Assembly (NCBI GenBank): GCA_021018815.1
Contig: JAITYX010000042.1
Span: 4,578,001-4,642,000, forward strand
Direction of reading: 5' to 3'
Origin: Talinum fruticosum
Lineage: Eukaryota > Streptophyta > Magnoliopsida > Caryophyllales > Talinaceae
Length of the DNA stretch: 64,000 nucleotides
This document shows, in pieces, positions 61,146-64,000 of this stretch. The notes under the pieces are model-generated. The model saw nothing but the letters and a program-made list of their open reading frames with translations, searched no databases and had not been told where the DNA came from. The position numbers and the translations under genes were made by a program. How positions within the stretch are numbered: position 1 is the stretch's first letter; each line of letters opens with the position of its first letter.

Positions 61146-62106
61146 ATTCACACTTAAATATTATCAAAACAAAAATAGAAACCTTTGAAGAGTATTATTG
61201 ACCATTATTAAGTTTACAGTTAAATGTATAAATCACTCTTAAAAAATTCCGCCCACTTTATCATAAGCCAGCCATAATTCGACCTGTTATTCACACTTAA
61301 ATATTATTGACCTGTTACACACCCTTATGTATAAAGAGTTACTCCATATGAAAGCTTCTATCATGAGTGGCAAAGTGGGGAGCTCGGCACAAAGATAGAA
61401 AGATAGTATATATGGCATCCAATCCAACCCTGGTATTCTCACTCATTGGCCATGGGAGCCTCTCGGCAACTTCAAGGTAAAATCTATACCTCTCCCTCTC
61501 AAAAAAAAAAATCTAATTTAAATAATTTATAAGACTATCTTACTTAATAATCTATCGTCTTTTTATTTTCTTTCTATTTATTGTGTCAACCCACTATTTT
61601 TTTCATTTTTCCCACTTCAATTCGCTGCAATAATTTGTGGATCTTCAATCCTTGAAAAAATATGTGTTAGTGGCGCCCTGGACAGTTGATAGTACATACT
61701 CATTTTTCATTAAAGGGGAGAAGAAGGCTTTGTTTTGTCTCTCCATATTTCCCATTATGTTGTGGAGGATGATTCATCACCAGATTTGGAGCACTTACTC
61801 ACGATATCGAACTGCCAAAGCTAACAATCTCATCCTTGATATAAGCTTTGAATTTCAGCAAGTTGACATGGAAACGACTTGGTATTACATTTCTTTGTTA
61901 CTTGCCATACCCTTTTTTAAACTCACCTTACATATATATATATATATAGATATATAGAGAAAATATATGATACTCACTAATTAATTAGTTTTTAGGTGAG
62001 GCTATTTTAATGTTGACCCGACATAACATTCATTAAATCCTCTCATCCGTAACTAATTTATATGTTTCAAGATATTGCAGGATAATCGATTAAATTTGAA
62101 TCTCTA

Positions 62107-62307
62107 TCTACGTTTGTAATCTCACATATCTTGCTTTTCCTACATCTTACTAAGAGCATGTTTAAATTAGCTAGTAAAATTAGTTTTTATAAATGAAATC
62201 AGTTCTTATAACTGATTTCATTTATAAAAACTAATTTTAATAGTTATTTTAAACATGCTCTTAGTAAGATGTAGGAAAAGCAAGATATGTGAGATTACAA
62301 ACGTAGA
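62107..62307. repeat. 201-bp near-perfect palindrome in intron 2 of copy G
   Basis: Two 98-bp arms (62107-62204 and 62210-62307) match at 95 of 98 positions around a five-base loop, CTTAT. All three mismatches lie in the inner half of the arms (62165-62180). Either strand, if transcribed, would fold into a long hairpin. No target duplication was noticed; it could be a foldback or MITE-type insertion. Confidence 0.92.
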
Positions 62308-62324
62308 CATACCAAAATCATCAA

Positions 62325-62700
62325 ATTTTCCAGTGTAAAGCCAATGGGAAAAAGGAAATATTTAGTGGGAAAATGAAATTTCCCACTGTTTTGTCACCGA
62401 GAATGACAATGGGTAAAAGTAAGGGGGTAATTGCAATTTCCCATTGTTTTCATTCTCAGTGGGAAAATTTTCTACTCGTTTATCCAATGTACCCCTTTTC
62501 ACAAAATTTTTCACCGGATATAATATGGTGGAAAATTTCCCATCGAACTTATTGCAGTGGAAAAGTCTCTACTCGCTTTGAATATACTGGGAAAGTTCCC
62601 ACTGAAGATTTTCAATGAAAAATTTTCCATTGTACTACATATAGTGGGGAAATTCCCACCGTAGATTTAGTGTTAAAACAGTGAGAAATTTTTCATAATT
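62325..62700. repeat. Block of repeated GTGGGAAA / TTTCCCAC motifs
   Basis: About a dozen short motifs (AGTGGGAAAA, TTTCCCACTG, CAATGGGAAA, TTTTCCATTG, TTCCCACCG) alternate in both orientations every 20-50 bp. Dense inverted motifs of this sort occur in the subterminal regions of some DNA transposons, but no ends were found. Confidence 0.5.
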
Positions 62701-64000
62701 TAACCACACAACCTGCTTGGTAGTAGCACCAAAAATTTATATACAACCTGTCCAATATTCATGAATTGAGCTGAAATAAGGTAAAATGAGTTGAAATGAT
62801 TAGTTATTATACCTAAAATGAGTTAAAAATTGTTAAAAAATATTGACATAAATACCATTTCACATATACCCATACTTTGACTTGCCTCAAAATGATTTCG
62901 CAACCCGAACAAGATCCAATTGAATGCCATGATCGAACTCAAGTCAAAATTCTTCCACTAACATGTTATATAACCTCCACTAATTGCCACATTTTTTTTT
63001 TCCAAACAGGGATGACCAGATACTCTTTAGTTGGATCATACTCTACCTTATTTATTGGGGAATGGAAGGTGCAAAGAATATGCCCTTATGGAGATCAGAC
63101 GGCATAATTCTGACTCTCTTACTTCACATTGGGCCAGTGCAGTTTCTCTACTACTGGCTCCACAGAGCGCTCCACCATCACTTCCTCTACTCTCGATACC
63201 ATTCTCGTCACCATTCATTTATAGTCACCGAGCCCATCTCATGTAATCGATGCCATCTTCTCAATCATACTTATTTACGTATTCTTATGATTCATTAACC
63301 TTACATAACCTAAGAAGAATCGAGTCATGTTTTTCTTTTTGAAAATTAGTAATTCTATCATTACGTAATTAATAGCAGATATTAATATCGTCTATGATGT
63401 TATTATGTTGGCGGCGGTGATTCATCCATTTGCGGAACACATAACATACTATACTCTCTTTGCCATACCGGTGCTAGTAGCTACAGTCACTCGAGTTAAC
63501 TCTGTAGCCGCCATCCTCATCTACGTTACTTACCTCGATTTTAACATCATGGGCCACTGCAACTTTGAGATCATTCCTAAATGGGTGTTTACCGTCTTCC
63601 CTCCTCTCAAATATCTTATATATACGCCCACGTAAGTGTGAGTTTTTTTATTGAGTTGATTTAAGAGTACGTTTTCGAGTTTAAACTTCAGTACCTCAAT
63701 ATTAACATATCACATAACCCAAGATATAGGCATGTTTGAATATATATGAACTACATACGTTAAGTATATGATGATGACCTTATTTTTTATACATATGATA
63801 GATTCCACTCGTTGCATCATACTCAGTTTAGGACGAATTACTCGCTCTTCGTGCAATTCTATGACTACATCTACGGTACAGTAGATAAATCCACACACTC
63901 TTTGTATTAAACTTGTCTAGAAAAGCCAGAAGAAGTTCCAGATGTGGTGCACCTGACACATTTGACAATACCACAGTCTATCTACCATCTCAGGCTTGGG

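Larger units (their letters stand above)
61412..64000 (+). pseudogene. CER1-like pseudogene, copy G (3' end outside window)
   Basis: Exons by homology: 1, 61412-61476; 2, 61661-61881; 3, 63010-63242; 4, 63415-63631; 5 from 63802 off the window. Exon 3 retains WLHRALHHH and HSRHHS, exon 4 HPFAEH, exon 5 HSLHH. Lesions: exon 1 is 65 nt instead of 60, so the ATG is out of frame with GILTHWPWEPLGNF. The acceptor before exon 2 is AAAAAA instead of AG. The acceptor before exon 4 is GG instead of AG (63413-63414). Exon 5 has TAA at 63908-63910 where other copies have GAA. It is in the opposite orientation to copies A-E. Intron 2 contains a 201-bp palindrome and a repeated motif block. Not functional as a CER1 enzyme. 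Confidence 0.88.

Noticed and set aside
1..64000. Bacterial-style operons, CRISPR arrays, phage or viral genes
   Set aside because: Spliced plant genes and plant repeats dominate. The tandem repeats present have periods and spacers unlike CRISPR, and no viral coding motif was recognised.

Overview
The window is plant nuclear DNA, most likely from a eudicot, although the species cannot be fixed from sequence alone. The evidence is AT-rich intergenic DNA, spliced genes with GT-AG and a few GC-AG introns, many MITE-like repeats, LINE and LTR retrotransposon remains, SINE-like elements, and genes of plant cuticular wax synthesis.

The main content is a degenerating array of CER1-like genes. CER1 is the ECERIFERUM1 family, the very-long-chain-aldehyde/alkane-forming protein of the ER, with an N-terminal fatty-acid-hydroxylase His-box domain and a C-terminal WAX2 domain. 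Eight loci or relics can be read. Copy A (1-4395, minus) is a frameshifted pseudogene cut by the window. An isolated exon 9 relic lies at 10466-10636 (minus). Copy B (16884-21908, minus) has ten exons and looks intact if one ambiguous intron is resolved. Relic C (27118-27895, minus) is heavily deleted. Copy D (38241-39410, minus) keeps only part of exon 6 to exon 10 and has a nonsense codon. Copy E (42475-48808, minus) has ten exons in perfect phase and encodes 617 aa. Copy F (about 55060-56130, plus) is an inverted duplicate of the 3' part of E. Copy G (61412-64000, plus) is a pseudogene with lost splice acceptors and a stop, cut by the window end. Only B and E look capable of making protein.

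One unrelated gene sits in the array: DCC1 (51819-53537, plus; three exons, 397 aa), a subunit of the alternative Ctf18 clamp loader used in sister chromatid cohesion. Two E2F-like motifs lie upstream. It is divergent from CER1 copy E.

The rest is mostly mobile DNA: degenerate LINEs at 10.7-15.1 kb, 30.4-33.3 kb (perfect 16-bp target duplication), 33.9-36.5 kb and 56.6-59.0 kb; a copia-type solo LTR at 37.1-37.6 kb whose empty site is preserved in a paralogous copy at 39.9-40.1 kb; a four-unit, about 508-bp tandem array at 40.1-42.2 kb with a stray inverted fragment at 59.2 kb; a SINE at 7.05 kb and a hAT-type element at 60.3-61.1 kb, both with clear target duplications; a 201-bp near-perfect palindrome at 62.1 kb; and many MITE-family and microsatellite tracts.

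Taken together the window reads as a gene family in birth-and-death turnover, with copies truncated, inverted and interrupted by repeats. No wholly new biochemical system is evident. The most unusual points are the splice-site oddities shared between copies, a possible G-quadruplex in the 5' leader of E, the inverted copy F, and the palindrome inside copy G.
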